Shown here: positions 33,627 through 41,884 of the stretch, one piece after another
Layout of the letters: every line of letters starts with the position of its first letter
Numbering within the stretch: position 1 is the stretch's first letter
NCBI RefSeq assembly: GCF_001886695.1
Contig: NZ_CP018097.1
Coordinates: forward strand, 930,001 to 994,000
DNA length: 64,000 bases
Origin: Aurantiacibacter gangjinensis
Lineage (GTDB): Bacteria; Pseudomonadota; Alphaproteobacteria; Sphingomonadales; Sphingomonadaceae
Direction of reading: 5' to 3'
Notes under the pieces: generated by a model
Database searches by the model: none
Seen by the model: only the letters and a program-made list of their open reading frames with translations
Told to the model about the DNA's origin: nothing
Translations under genes and position numbers: made by a program

Positions 33627-34466
33627 TCAGACTTTCAGATGCCGCGCATGCCAGGCGATATGCTCTGCCACGAAGGTGGAGACGAAGAAGTAGGAATGGT
33701 CGTAGCCATCCTGCATCCTGATGTCCCAATCGAGGCCGGCATCGCGGACAGCATCTTGCAGCAGATGCGTCTTCAACTGGCCCTCCAGCCATTCATCGGC
33801 GCTACCCTGGTCGACCAGCACGTTTTGCAGCCGCGCCCCGTCTTCGATCAGCGCCACGCTGTCATATTCGCGCCAGTCCTGCCGGTCATCGCCGAGATAG
33901 CCGGTGAGCGCTTTCTCGCCCCACGGACAATTGAGCGGGCTAATGATTGGGGCGAAGGCGCTGGTAGAACGGAAACGGCCCGGATTGCGAAGGCCGATCG
34001 TTAGCGCGCCATGCCCGCCCATCGAGTGGCCGGTAATCGCCTGCCGATCCATGTCGACGGGCAGGGCGGCGGCGACCACTTCCGGCAATTCGTCCTCGAT
34101 ATAGGATCGCATCCGGAAATGCGGCTGCCATGGCTGCTGCGTCGCGTCGACATAGAAGCCCGCGCCCTGGCCGAAGTCATAATCCTCATGATCGGCCACA
34201 CCTTCTCCTCGCGGAGAGGTGTCAGGGCAAATCACGATTACGCCATGTTCGTTCGCAGCCTTTTTGTACTCGCACTTCACCATCGCATTTTCATGCGTGC
34301 AAGTGAGCCCGGCGAGAAACCACAGCACGGGCAGTTTGGCCCCTTCCTCATGCTCCGGGATATAGGCGGCGAAGGTCATTTTCGTGCCGGTGGCACGGCT
34401 GTCATGCCGCCAGACCTGCTGGTCTCCGCCATGGCAGAGCGAGCTGGAGAGCTTTTCGACGCTCAT
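33627..34466 (-). CDS. fghA: S-formylglutathione hydrolase
   Basis: FghA hydrolyses S-formylglutathione to formate and glutathione, the last step of glutathione-dependent formaldehyde oxidation. The 279-aa esterase has WFLAGLTCTHEN, the nucleophile motif GHSMGGHGAL, SPLNCPWGEKAL and the C-terminal DGYDHSYFFV with the catalytic His. The ATG at 34466 overlaps the stop of the VOC gene. It is the last gene of the run ALDH, frmA, VOC, fghA. Confidence 0.95.
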   Translation of the reverse strand: MSVEKLSSSLCHGGDQQVWRHDSRATGTKMTFAAYIPEHEEGAKLPVLWFLAGLTCTHENAMVKCEYKKAANEHGVIVICPDTSPRGEGVADHEDYDFGQGAGFYVDATQQPWQPHFRMRSYIEDELPEVVAAALPVDMDRQAITGHSMGGHGALTIGLRNPGRFRSTSAFAPIISPLNCPWGEKALTGYLGDDRQDWREYDSVALIEDGARLQNVLVDQGSADEWLEGQLKTHLLQDAVRDAGLDWDIRMQDGYDHSYFFVSTFVAEHIAWHARHLKV

Positions 34467-34858
34467 GCTTTCACCCGGTGGATGGCGCAGATCTTGTGGC
34501 CGTCGAGATCGCGGAAATAGGCAAGATACATCGCGCCCATGGCCGCCTGACGCAGGCCGGGCGGCGCCTCGATGCTGGTGGCTCCCGCCGCCACCGCGAC
34601 ATCATGCATTTCCTGCACCTGCTCGGGGCTGTCGCAGCGAAATCCGATCGTCGAGCCGTTTGCCACGGTCGCGGGCTTGTCGTCGATCGGCTGGCTCACC
34701 GAGAATACGCTGCCATCATGCATGAAGAACGCACGTTTGTGGCCGCTCGGCGCAGCGTTGATGCGCGGCTCTTTCGCGCCCAGAACGCCAAGCACCTTGG
34801 TATAGAATTCGACCGCTTTGTCGAGATCGTTGGTGCCGATCATCACGTGGCTGAACAT
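34463..34858 (-). CDS. VOC (glyoxalase-like) protein in the formaldehyde operon
   Basis: The 131-aa VOC-fold protein begins MFSHVMIGTNDLDKAVEFYTKVLG and ends YFRDLDGHKICAIH, with the paired metal-site His/Glu positions of the glyoxalase/dioxygenase superfamily partly present. It sits between frmA (12 nt) and fghA (4-nt overlap), so it is cotranscribed with them. The position suggests a role connected with aldehyde-glutathione adducts, but its reaction is unknown. Confidence 0.85.
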   Translation of the reverse strand: MFSHVMIGTNDLDKAVEFYTKVLGVLGAKEPRINAAPSGHKRAFFMHDGSVFSVSQPIDDKPATVANGSTIGFRCDSPEQVQEMHDVAVAAGATSIEAPPGLRQAAMGAMYLAYFRDLDGHKICAIHRVKA

Positions 34859-34870
34859 GCGATTTTCTCC

Positions 34871-35977
34871 TTAAAAGATGACGACGCTGCGGATGCTCTC
34901 ACCCGCATGCATGAGGTCGAAGCCGGTATTGATCTCGTCCAGCGTCAGGCGGTGCGTGATCATCGGATCGATTGCGATCTTGCCGTTCATGTACCAATCG
35001 ACGATCTTGGGCACGTCTGTGCGACCCTTCGCCCCGCCGAAGGCTGTGCCGCGCCAGTTGCGTCCCGTCACCAGCTGGAAAGGGCGTGTGGCGATTTCTT
35101 TGCCTGCTTCGGCCACGCCGATGATGATCGAAGTGCCCCAGCCCTTGTGGCAACATTCCAGCGCATCGCGCATCACATCGGTGTTACCGGTGCAATCGAA
35201 GCTGAAGTCGGCCCCGCCATCCAGCATTTCGACCAGATGACCCACCACATCGGCAGTTTCGCGCGGGTTGACGAAATCGGTCATGCCGAATTTCTCGCCC
35301 CATTCGCGCTTGGTATTGTTGATATCGACCCCGACAATCCTGTCGGCACCCGCCATCTTCGCGCCCTGGATCACGTTGAGGCCGATCCCGCCAAGGCCGA
35401 ACACCACGACATTGTCGCCCGGCTGCACCTTGGCGGTATTGGTCACCGCGCCCACGCCTGTCGTCACCCCGCAGCCGATATAGCAGGAGGTGTCGAAGGG
35501 CGCGTCGGTCCGGATCTTGGCGACGGCGATTTCGGGCAGGACGGTGAAGTTCGAAAAGGTCGAGCAACCCATATAGTGGTAGATCGTCTCGCCCTTATAG
35601 CTGAAGCGGCTGGTGCCGTCGGGCATCAGTCCCTTGCCTTGCGTCTCGCGGATCGCGCTGCACAAATTGGTCTTGCCCGAGAGGCACATTTTGCACTGGC
35701 GGCATTCGGGCGTGTAGAGCGGGATGACATGGTCGCCGGGCTTCACCGAAGTGACGCCCGCGCCCACTTCGCGCACCACACCTGCACCTTCATGGCCGAG
35801 AACGCTGGGGAACAGGCCTTCGCTGTCCAAGCCATCCAGCGTGTAGGCATCGGTGTGGCAGATGCCCGTCGCCATGATCTCGACCAGCACTTCGCCAGCC
35901 TTCGGACCTTCCAGATCGAGTTCGACGATCTCCAGCGGCTGCTTGGGCGCGAATGCAACGGCGGCTCTAGTTTTCAT
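34871..35977 (-). CDS. frmA: S-(hydroxymethyl)glutathione dehydrogenase / class III alcohol dehydrogenase
   Basis: FrmA oxidises S-hydroxymethylglutathione (formaldehyde adduct) with NAD. The 368-aa length fits. Catalytic zinc ligands are in [12 protein letters not shown] and LGHEGAGVV, the structural zinc Cys cluster is [16 protein letters not shown], and the NAD fold is [46 protein letters not shown] is characteristic of class III. It is followed by the VOC and fghA genes and preceded by an aldehyde dehydrogenase. Confidence 0.96.
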   Translation of the reverse strand: MKTRAAVAFAPKQPLEIVELDLEGPKAGEVLVEIMATGICHTDAYTLDGLDSEGLFPSVLGHEGAGVVREVGAGVTSVKPGDHVIPLYTPECRQCKMCLSGKTNLCSAIRETQGKGLMPDGTSRFSYKGETIYHYMGCSTFSNFTVLPEIAVAKIRTDAPFDTSCYIGCGVTTGVGAVTNTAKVQPGDNVVVFGLGGIGLNVIQGAKMAGADRIVGVDINNTKREWGEKFGMTDFVNPRETADVVGHLVEMLDGGADFSFDCTGNTDVMRDALECCHKGWGTSIIIGVAEAGKEIATRPFQLVTGRNWRGTAFGGAKGRTDVPKIVDWYMNGKIAIDPMITHRLTLDEINTGFDLMHAGESIRSVVIF

Positions 35978-35990
35978 GGGTCTGCCTCGC

Positions 35991-37421
35991 TCAGCTTTCG
36001 TGGATGGTCTTGGGCACCATGCAGGCCATCACGCCCTCGCGGCCATCCTCGCTGCCATAGCCGGACCATTTCACGCCGCCGAAGGGCGCGTCCACGGTAG
36101 AAACGCTGCCGCCATTGATGGCGAGCATGCCTGCTTCCACTTCGGCGGCTAGGCGGCGGCGACGCGCGGCGTCGTCCGTCCAGGCATAGGCGGCGAGACC
36201 ATAGGGAAGGCGGTTGGCTTCCTCGATCATCGCATCCTCGCCGGACATGGGATTTAGTATGGCGACGGGGCCGAAAGGCTCGTTATTCATGATGTCGGCG
36301 CTGGTGGGCACTTCGGAGAGCACGGTGGGCTGGTGGAAGAATCCCTGATTACCGATGACTTCGCCGCCCGTCAGCAGGTTTGCGCCCGCCTCCTTTGCAT
36401 TGGCGATCAGCTTCTGGATGTTCTCGCGGCCCCGGGCATTGGCCATCGGCCCCATATCGGTGCCATCTTCCAGGCCATTGCCGACGCGCACCTTTTCCGC
36501 GCGCTCGACGAAGCTGTCGCGGAATTGCTCGAAAATGCTCTCCTCGATCAGGAAACGGATGGGGCTGACACAGACCTGGCCTGCATTGCGGTACTTGTTG
36601 CCGGCCATCGTCTTCACGGCCTTGTCGACGTCGCAATCGTCGAACACCAGCACCGGTCCGTGACCGCCCAGCTCCATCGTCGTGATCTTCAGATCGTCCG
36701 CCGCCAGCTTGGCGAGGTGCTTGCCGACGGGCGTCGAGCCGGTGAAAGTCAGCTTGCGGATGATGGGGCTGGCCAGCAAATGCTCGCTTACGTTGCTGGG
36801 TACGCCGAACACGCATTGCACCGCGCCGCCCGGCACCCCTGCATCCAGCAGCGCCTGCACCAGCGCGATACCGGCGGCAGGCGTTTCCTCGCTGGGTTTC
36901 ACGATGACGGAGCAGCCGGCCGCCAGCGCGCCGCCGATCTTGCGCATCACATTGATGGCGGGGAAATTCCATGGCGCGAACCCGGCGACGGGGCCGACGG
37001 GATGGTATTGCACCTCCACCCGGCTGCCTTCGCCGCGCACCAATGTGCGGCCGTAAGTGCGCTTGGCTTCCTGTGCATAGAATTCCAGCAGGTTGGCCGA
37101 ATACATCGCCTCGCCGCGACCGTCGCCCAGCGGCTTGCCCTGCTCGCGGGTTAGCCAGCCGGCAATATCCTCCTTGCGCTCGCGGATGAGGTTGGCGGCG
37201 TTGGTAAGTATGGTGGCCCGCTTGTCGGCAGAGGTGCTGCGCCATTCCCTGAAGCCGCTCTGCGCCGCGTCCAGCGCGCGGTCGAGATCGTCGGAGGTCG
37301 CATGGGGCAGCGTGCCCAGCACCTCTTCCGTCGCCGGATTGATGACCTCTTCGGTATCGCGCCCGCCTCCTGTCACCTTTTCGCCTGCGATAAGCATGTG
37401 GAGAGCGGGGTAATCGGTCAT
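35991..37421 (-). CDS. gabD: NAD(P)-dependent aldehyde dehydrogenase, succinate-semialdehyde type
   Basis: The 476-aa aldehyde dehydrogenase has [34 protein letters not shown], the general-base [13 protein letters not shown] and the nucleophile Cys in [12 protein letters not shown]. It ends [12 protein letters not shown], as in GabD-like enzymes. Succinate semialdehyde is the closest substrate guess, but related enzymes accept other aldehydes. It lies 13 nt upstream of frmA, so this operon seems devoted to aldehyde disposal. Confidence 0.82.
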   Translation of the reverse strand: MTDYPALHMLIAGEKVTGGGRDTEEVINPATEEVLGTLPHATSDDLDRALDAAQSGFREWRSTSADKRATILTNAANLIRERKEDIAGWLTREQGKPLGDGRGEAMYSANLLEFYAQEAKRTYGRTLVRGEGSRVEVQYHPVGPVAGFAPWNFPAINVMRKIGGALAAGCSVIVKPSEETPAAGIALVQALLDAGVPGGAVQCVFGVPSNVSEHLLASPIIRKLTFTGSTPVGKHLAKLAADDLKITTMELGGHGPVLVFDDCDVDKAVKTMAGNKYRNAGQVCVSPIRFLIEESIFEQFRDSFVERAEKVRVGNGLEDGTDMGPMANARGRENIQKLIANAKEAGANLLTGGEVIGNQGFFHQPTVLSEVPTSADIMNNEPFGPVAILNPMSGEDAMIEEANRLPYGLAAYAWTDDAARRRRLAAEVEAGMLAINGGSVSTVDAPFGGVKWSGYGSEDGREGVMACMVPKTIHES

Positions 37422-37531
37422 ATCGGACGTCCTTGGATCGGCGAGTGTCGTGCGTGCTGCATAGGCTTTTGCAACGCGGCGGCAAGGTTCGTGAACCTGC
37501 CGTTCATGGCCTTGCTATTACGCATGTCACC

Positions 37532-37903
37532 ATGATTCGTGCCGTATTGCCTCTCGCCCTTGCCGTATCCTTGCCTGCCGCGCCCGCCGCGGCTTTTGCG
37601 CAGGAGGCCGGCCAGCCGGAACTGAGCCTGGAACACCGCATGTTGCTGCGCTGCTCGGCGGCGTTTTCGATGGTCGCTGCTGCCCAGGCCTCGGGCAATG
37701 AAACGGGCGCGCAATATCCGGATATGGGCGGATCGGGCCGCGAGTTCTTCGTCCGTTCTGCGGCACGGGTGATGGACGAGGCCGATCTGGACCGCACGCA
37801 GATCGAGGCGCTATTGAGTGCCGAGGCGCAAGCTATCTGGGACGAGGATACGCTGGACGATATCATGCCGGTCTGCCTGCGCTTGCTAGTGCAGCAGGGC
37901 TAA
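37532..37903 (+). CDS. Secreted protein, unknown function
   Basis: The 123-aa product starts with a signal peptide (MIRAVLPLALAVSLPAAPAAAFAQ). The mature part is a helical domain with two Cys (MLLRCSAAF near its start, and PVCLRLL near its end) that could be disulfide-linked. The frame begins earlier at 37433, but the ATG at 37532 starts the signal. It is divergent from the gabD operon. No family recognised; similar short periplasmic proteins occur in sphingomonads. Confidence 0.7.
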   Translation: MIRAVLPLALAVSLPAAPAAAFAQEAGQPELSLEHRMLLRCSAAFSMVAAAQASGNETGAQYPDMGGSGREFFVRSAARVMDEADLDRTQIEALLSAEAQAIWDEDTLDDIMPVCLRLLVQQG

Positions 37904-37981
37904 AGCCGTTCGCCATCCGTCAGAGCCAATATCCTGGCGCTGGACGCGGCAAGCTGCTTGCGGCATGGGATTTGCCCAAGC

Positions 37982-38653
37982 ATGTGGCAGCTCTATCATT
38001 TTCCCCTGTGTCCGTTCAGCCGGAAGGTGCAGCTCGCGCTGAGCGAGAAGAAAGTGCCCTTCTCGCTGCAGCTGGTCTATCCGTGGGATGCGCCCGAGGG
38101 CTATGAGCAGCTGAACCCGGCACTCAAGACGCCGGCGTTGCATCACCCGGAGCGGGGCATAAAGCTGGCCGACAGCCAGGCGATTTGCGAATATTTCGAA
38201 GAGACGGAAAGCAAGAGCCCGCTCATTCCCGGCAGCGCGGCCGCGCGGGCCGAGGTGCGGCGGTTGGTCGCCCTGTTCGACGATGTGCTGTATGCCGATG
38301 TCACCGCGCCGCTGCTGCACGAGAAAATGAAGAAGCGGCTGGTGCTGCGCCAGTCGCCCGACAGCCAAGTGCTGCGATCGACCATGCGACTGACGCACGA
38401 GCATCTCGATTATATCGACTGGCTGATCGACACGCGCCGCTGGCTGGCAGGCGCGCAGTTGAGCCTCGCCGATTTCGCGGCGGCTGCGCAGCTGTCGGTG
38501 ATCGATTACCTTGGCGGAATCGACTGGGCCGATCACCGCCAGGCGCATGGCTGGTACCGCGTCATCAAGAGCCGCCCCAGCTTCGCGCCGCTGCTGAAGC
38601 AGAAGATGGAAGGCCTGCCCGCCCCGCGCCATTATGCGGATGTGAATGCCTAG
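37982..38653 (+). CDS. Glutathione S-transferase family protein
   Basis: The 223-aa product has a thioredoxin-like N-terminal domain (LYHFPLCPFSRKVQLALSEKKVPF, with CPFSRK as the glutathione-site region), LNPALKTPALHH and ADSQAICEYFEE. An all-helical C-terminal domain follows, with DYIDWLIDTRRWLAGAQLSLADFAAAAQLSVIDYLGGIDW containing the N-capping Asp. The substrate cannot be inferred. The start at 37982 gives MWQLYHF; an upstream in-frame ATG at 37958 is less likely. A structured repeat begins 10 nt after the stop. Confidence 0.9.
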   Translation: MWQLYHFPLCPFSRKVQLALSEKKVPFSLQLVYPWDAPEGYEQLNPALKTPALHHPERGIKLADSQAICEYFEETESKSPLIPGSAAARAEVRRLVALFDDVLYADVTAPLLHEKMKKRLVLRQSPDSQVLRSTMRLTHEHLDYIDWLIDTRRWLAGAQLSLADFAAAAQLSVIDYLGGIDWADHRQAHGWYRVIKSRPSFAPLLKQKMEGLPAPRHYADVNA

Positions 38654-38662
38654 CTGTCTTTT

Positions 38663-38937
38663 CGCTCGCACATCCGTGCGAGCGTCCTCGGTGCTATTCG
38701 CTCCGCCACGCTACGCGGCACCTACGGTCGGGCGGTCGCCCTCTGTCCGATGCTGGCCGCATCGGAACCAGCGAAAGCTGGCTACCGTGGTATGGAGGTC
38801 CGTTTCGCCAGGATCGGCTAGGGCGAACGCCCGCCTCCTTCGGCTGGCTGGCAAGCCAGCCGCTCAGGATAAACTACGCGGGCACGCAGCGTAGCGGAGT
38901 GCATCTAGCGAGGACGAAGCTGCGGATGCAGCTTCGT
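38663..38937 (-). mobile_element. MITE/REPIN-like structured repeat, copy 2
   Basis: This 275-bp element has end hairpins CGCTCGCA-CATCCG-TGCGAGCG (38663-38684) and ACGAAGCTGC-GGAT-GCAGCTTCGT (38914-38937). Its reverse complement aligns with 20825-21076, both in the outer 55-60 bp (ATCCGCxGCTTCGTCCTCGC, then TAGA and CGCTACGCT words) and in the other end (GGCGGAGCGAA, AGCACCGAGGA). The interior folds into further stems (CCGATGCTGGCCGCATCGG; CCAGCGAAAGCTGG; GGCTGGCTGGCAAGCCAGCC). No open frame looks real. The remainder of the gap up to msrB (38938-39028) holds only a small hairpin, GGCCTC-ttggtcc-GAGGCC. Confidence 0.75.
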
Positions 38938-39028
38938 AGACAGAAGATAGCGCGGCCTCTTGGTCCGAGGCCCACCACATTGCTTTGCCCGTTTCCGCAC
39001 CCCATATCTCCGAGCAAGGAGACATCCC

Positions 39029-39433
39029 ATGACCGAGACAAAAACCCTCACCGACGCCGAGTGGCGCGAGAAGTTGACGCCCGAGCAATATCATGTGCTG
39101 CGCGAGGCGGGGACGGAGCGGGCGTTCACCGGCAAGTATGAGAAGAACAAGGCGCCGGGCGAATATGCATGTGCCGGATGCGGGCAGCCTGTATTCGAGA
39201 GCGACGACAAATACGACAGCGGCTCGGGATGGCCCAGCTTTACCGCGCCTGTCAGCCAGGATGCCGTCGAGATGAACCGCGACATGTCGCACGGCATGGT
39301 CCGCACCGAAGTCGTCTGCTCCAATTGTTCGGGGCATTTGGGGCATGTCTTCCCCGATGGTCCGGGGGCGGAAGGCCTGCGCTATTGCATCAATTCCGCT
39401 GCGCTCGATTTCAAGCCGGAAGAAGGCGCCTGA
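39029..39433 (+). CDS. msrB: Peptide-methionine (R)-S-oxide reductase
   Basis: MsrB repairs R-methionine sulfoxide. The 134-aa protein has the zinc-binding CxxC pairs (CAGCGQP and [12 protein letters not shown]), [12 protein letters not shown], and the catalytic Cys in [12 protein letters not shown] near residue 118. AAGGAG lies just before the ATG at 39029. The partner msrA is 14 kb away in this window, so the two are not in one operon. Confidence 0.96.
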   Translation: MTETKTLTDAEWREKLTPEQYHVLREAGTERAFTGKYEKNKAPGEYACAGCGQPVFESDDKYDSGSGWPSFTAPVSQDAVEMNRDMSHGMVRTEVVCSNCSGHLGHVFPDGPGAEGLRYCINSAALDFKPEEGA

Positions 39434-39557
39434 CGAAAGTCGGGGTCAACGCCGCGGCGGTGTGTTCACGCTGGATTACGAATACCCTATGCATGGCGTG
39501 CCGCGACGCTAGGCAGGCGGGGTAGAGACCCACCCATGGGCAGGAATGTGACGCAAC

Positions 39558-41810
39558 ATGGCGAGACGTAGGAGCAACGGCTCCACCACGCGTGGTTACC
39601 GTTCGCGCAAGGCGGCATCCATGGCGAGCGACCGCAAGAGGGCGGCAGGCGGCTGGAAGGCCGGTCTTTGGAAATGGACCAAACGGCTCGCGATCACCGG
39701 CACGGTGGTCGCCATACTGGCTGCAATCGGCCTGGCGACGGCGGTCTATTTCGCCTCGCGCAGTCTGCCATCCTACGCCTCCCTGCGGCAGAGCCAGCAC
39801 GGCCAGACGATCCTCGTGCGCGCGCGCGACGGGTCCGAAATCGTGGAGCTGGGGCCGAGTTATGGCGAATGGCTCGATTCCGACGAGATTCCCGATGTGA
39901 TGAAAAACGCGATGATCTCGGTCGAGGATCATCGTTTCTATTCGCATTGGGGCGTCGATCCGGTGCGCCTGACAGGCGCCATCGTGGAAGGGATCACGGG
40001 GGATGATCGCATCGGCGGCACGTCCACCATCACCCAGCAGCTGGCGCGCAACGTCTTCCTCAATTCCAACCGTACGCTGGACCGCAAATTACGCGAGGCG
40101 GTGCTGGCGCTGGCGCTGGAATGGCGCTTTTCCAAGGACCAGATCCTCGAACTGTATCTCAACAAAGTCTATTTTGGCGGCGGTTCCTACGGCATCGATT
40201 CAGCGAGCCGCAAATTCTTCAGCCATTCGGCGCGCGAGCTGACGCTGGAGGAAGCGGCGATCATTGCGGGTCTGGTGAAAGCGCCCAGCCGTTATGCGCC
40301 GACTGCAAGCGTCGAGAACGCCGTCAGCCGCGCCAATGTCGTGATCGGGCAGATGGTGCGCTATGGCGACCTCGATCCTGCCGTGGCGCGCGAAGTGGAT
40401 GTAAGCGCGGTCAATCTGCGGCAGGAGGTCGGGCAGAACTCGATCCGCTATTTCACCGACTGGGCGCTGCCGCAGCTCGACCTGCTGCTGCCCAATGAAA
40501 CGTTTGAGCCGATCGAGGTGTGGACCACGCTGGATGTGGGCATGCAGCGCGCGGCGACCACGGCGGTACAGTCAAACGCGCCCGACGGCGCGCAGGGGGC
40601 GCTGGTCAGCGTCGACCGCGACGGTGCGATCTTGGCGCTGGTCGGCGGCACGGATTACGTGACATCCAATTACAACCGCGCCACCGACGCGCTGCGACAG
40701 CCCGGTTCGGCATGGAAACTGTTCGTCTTCCTCGCCGCGCTGGAGGCGGGCTATACGCCGGACGACCGCGTGCAGGATGTGCCTGTCACCATTAATGACT
40801 GGACGCCGCGCAATTCGGGCGGGCGCTATGCCGGCGAGATGGATTTGCGCAGTGCCTTTGCCTATTCGAAGAATTCGGTCGCGGCGCAGCTGGGCAACGA
40901 GGTCGGCTTCTCCAACGTCGCCAGCATGGCGCGGCGCTTCGGCATCACCACGCCTATTTCCACCTACCCCGCCATGGTTCTGGGCACGAGCGAGGTGCGC
41001 CTGCTCGACATGACCCGCGCTTTCGCTGCGGTATCGGCGGGCGGGCAATCGGTCGAGCCTTACGGCATCCTGCGCGTCACCACGCCGGGCGGGGAAGAGA
41101 TCTACCGCCGCCGTGAACCGCGCAGCTACCAGCTTGTGCCCGATTACGTCGCCGCAGGCATAACCGACTTGCTGCAATCCGCCGTCGCCACCGGCACGGG
41201 CCGCGCGGCGCAGATAGGGCGACCGGTCGCGGGCAAGACCGGCACCACCAACTCCAACCGAGATGGCTATTTCGTCGGCTTTTCCAGCGGCATCACCACC
41301 GGCGTGTGGATGGGCCGCGACGACAATGGCCGCGTCGGCGCGCTGCAAGGCGGCACCGCGCCTGCGCGCGCCTTTTCCGCCTATATGCGCTACGCCGTGC
41401 GAGAGCGCCCCGTGGAAGAGTTCGACACCGACCTGCAATTGCCCGAATGGCAGTTGGAGCCCGATGACGAGTTCTATTTCGGCGAGGATGACGATTATTA
41501 TTTCTATATCGACGAGCAGGGCAATCTGGTCGAACCGCGCCGCGATGGCGGGGAGAATTCGCAGCCCGGCTTCGATGTAGAAGGCGAAGGCGAGAACGTG
41601 GTGCGCGATCCGCTGGACCCGCGCGGGATGGACAGGCCGCCGCAAACGCAGCCGCAGCCGCAGGCAACCCCGCGCCGCTCGACCACGCGGGATGCACCTC
41701 CTGCCGCCAGCGACGATTTTCTCGAGCGGGCCACCGGCCGCGACATGCCGGACGATCGCGAGCGGCAACGAAAGCCGGAACGCAAGGCGATCAACGAACG
41801 CCGCATCTGA
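39558..41810 (+). CDS. Class A penicillin-binding protein (1A-type)
   Basis: This bifunctional peptidoglycan synthase combines a transglycosylase (EDHRFYSHWGVDPVR near residue 122, GGTSTITQQLARNVFL, ALALEWRFSKDQILELYLN) and a transpeptidase: SAWK (SxxK, near residue 383), SKN and KTGTTN (near 559). A basic cytoplasmic tail and one membrane helix (ITGTVVAILAAIGLATAVYFA) precede them. The C-terminal 130 residues are odd: a very acidic, aromatic stretch (DDEFYFGEDDDYYFYIDEQG) followed by a Pro/Gln/Arg-rich tail. The 750-aa length is normal for the class. It is probably monocistronic and ends at a terminator. Confidence 0.94.
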   Translation: MARRRSNGSTTRGYRSRKAASMASDRKRAAGGWKAGLWKWTKRLAITGTVVAILAAIGLATAVYFASRSLPSYASLRQSQHGQTILVRARDGSEIVELGPSYGEWLDSDEIPDVMKNAMISVEDHRFYSHWGVDPVRLTGAIVEGITGDDRIGGTSTITQQLARNVFLNSNRTLDRKLREAVLALALEWRFSKDQILELYLNKVYFGGGSYGIDSASRKFFSHSARELTLEEAAIIAGLVKAPSRYAPTASVENAVSRANVVIGQMVRYGDLDPAVAREVDVSAVNLRQEVGQNSIRYFTDWALPQLDLLLPNETFEPIEVWTTLDVGMQRAATTAVQSNAPDGAQGALVSVDRDGAILALVGGTDYVTSNYNRATDALRQPGSAWKLFVFLAALEAGYTPDDRVQDVPVTINDWTPRNSGGRYAGEMDLRSAFAYSKNSVAAQLGNEVGFSNVASMARRFGITTPISTYPAMVLGTSEVRLLDMTRAFAAVSAGGQSVEPYGILRVTTPGGEEIYRRREPRSYQLVPDYVAAGITDLLQSAVATGTGRAAQIGRPVAGKTGTTNSNRDGYFVGFSSGITTGVWMGRDDNGRVGALQGGTAPARAFSAYMRYAVRERPVEEFDTDLQLPEWQLEPDDEFYFGEDDDYYFYIDEQGNLVEPRRDGGENSQPGFDVEGEGENVVRDPLDPRGMDRPPQTQPQPQATPRRSTTRDAPPAASDDFLERATGRDMPDDRERQRKPERKAINERRI

Positions 41811-41829
41811 TTGCGGGCATTGCGCACAG

Positions 41830-41869
41830 AAAAAGAGCCGCCCCGGCAAGACCGGAGCGGCTCTTTTTA
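41830..41869. terminator. Bidirectional terminator between the PBP and degP genes
   Basis: AAAAAGAGCCGC and GCGGCTCTTTTT form a 12-bp stem with an internal CCGG..CCGG pairing. The A-run on one side and T-run on the other let it serve both the plus-strand PBP gene and the minus-strand degP gene. Confidence 0.92.
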
Positions 41870-41884
41870 TTGGCCAGGCTTGCT

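Noticed and set aside
34478-36100. 540-codon open frame antisense to frmA and the VOC gene
   Set aside because: The minus-strand genes are unmistakable and tightly packed as an operon; the plus-strand product has no features.
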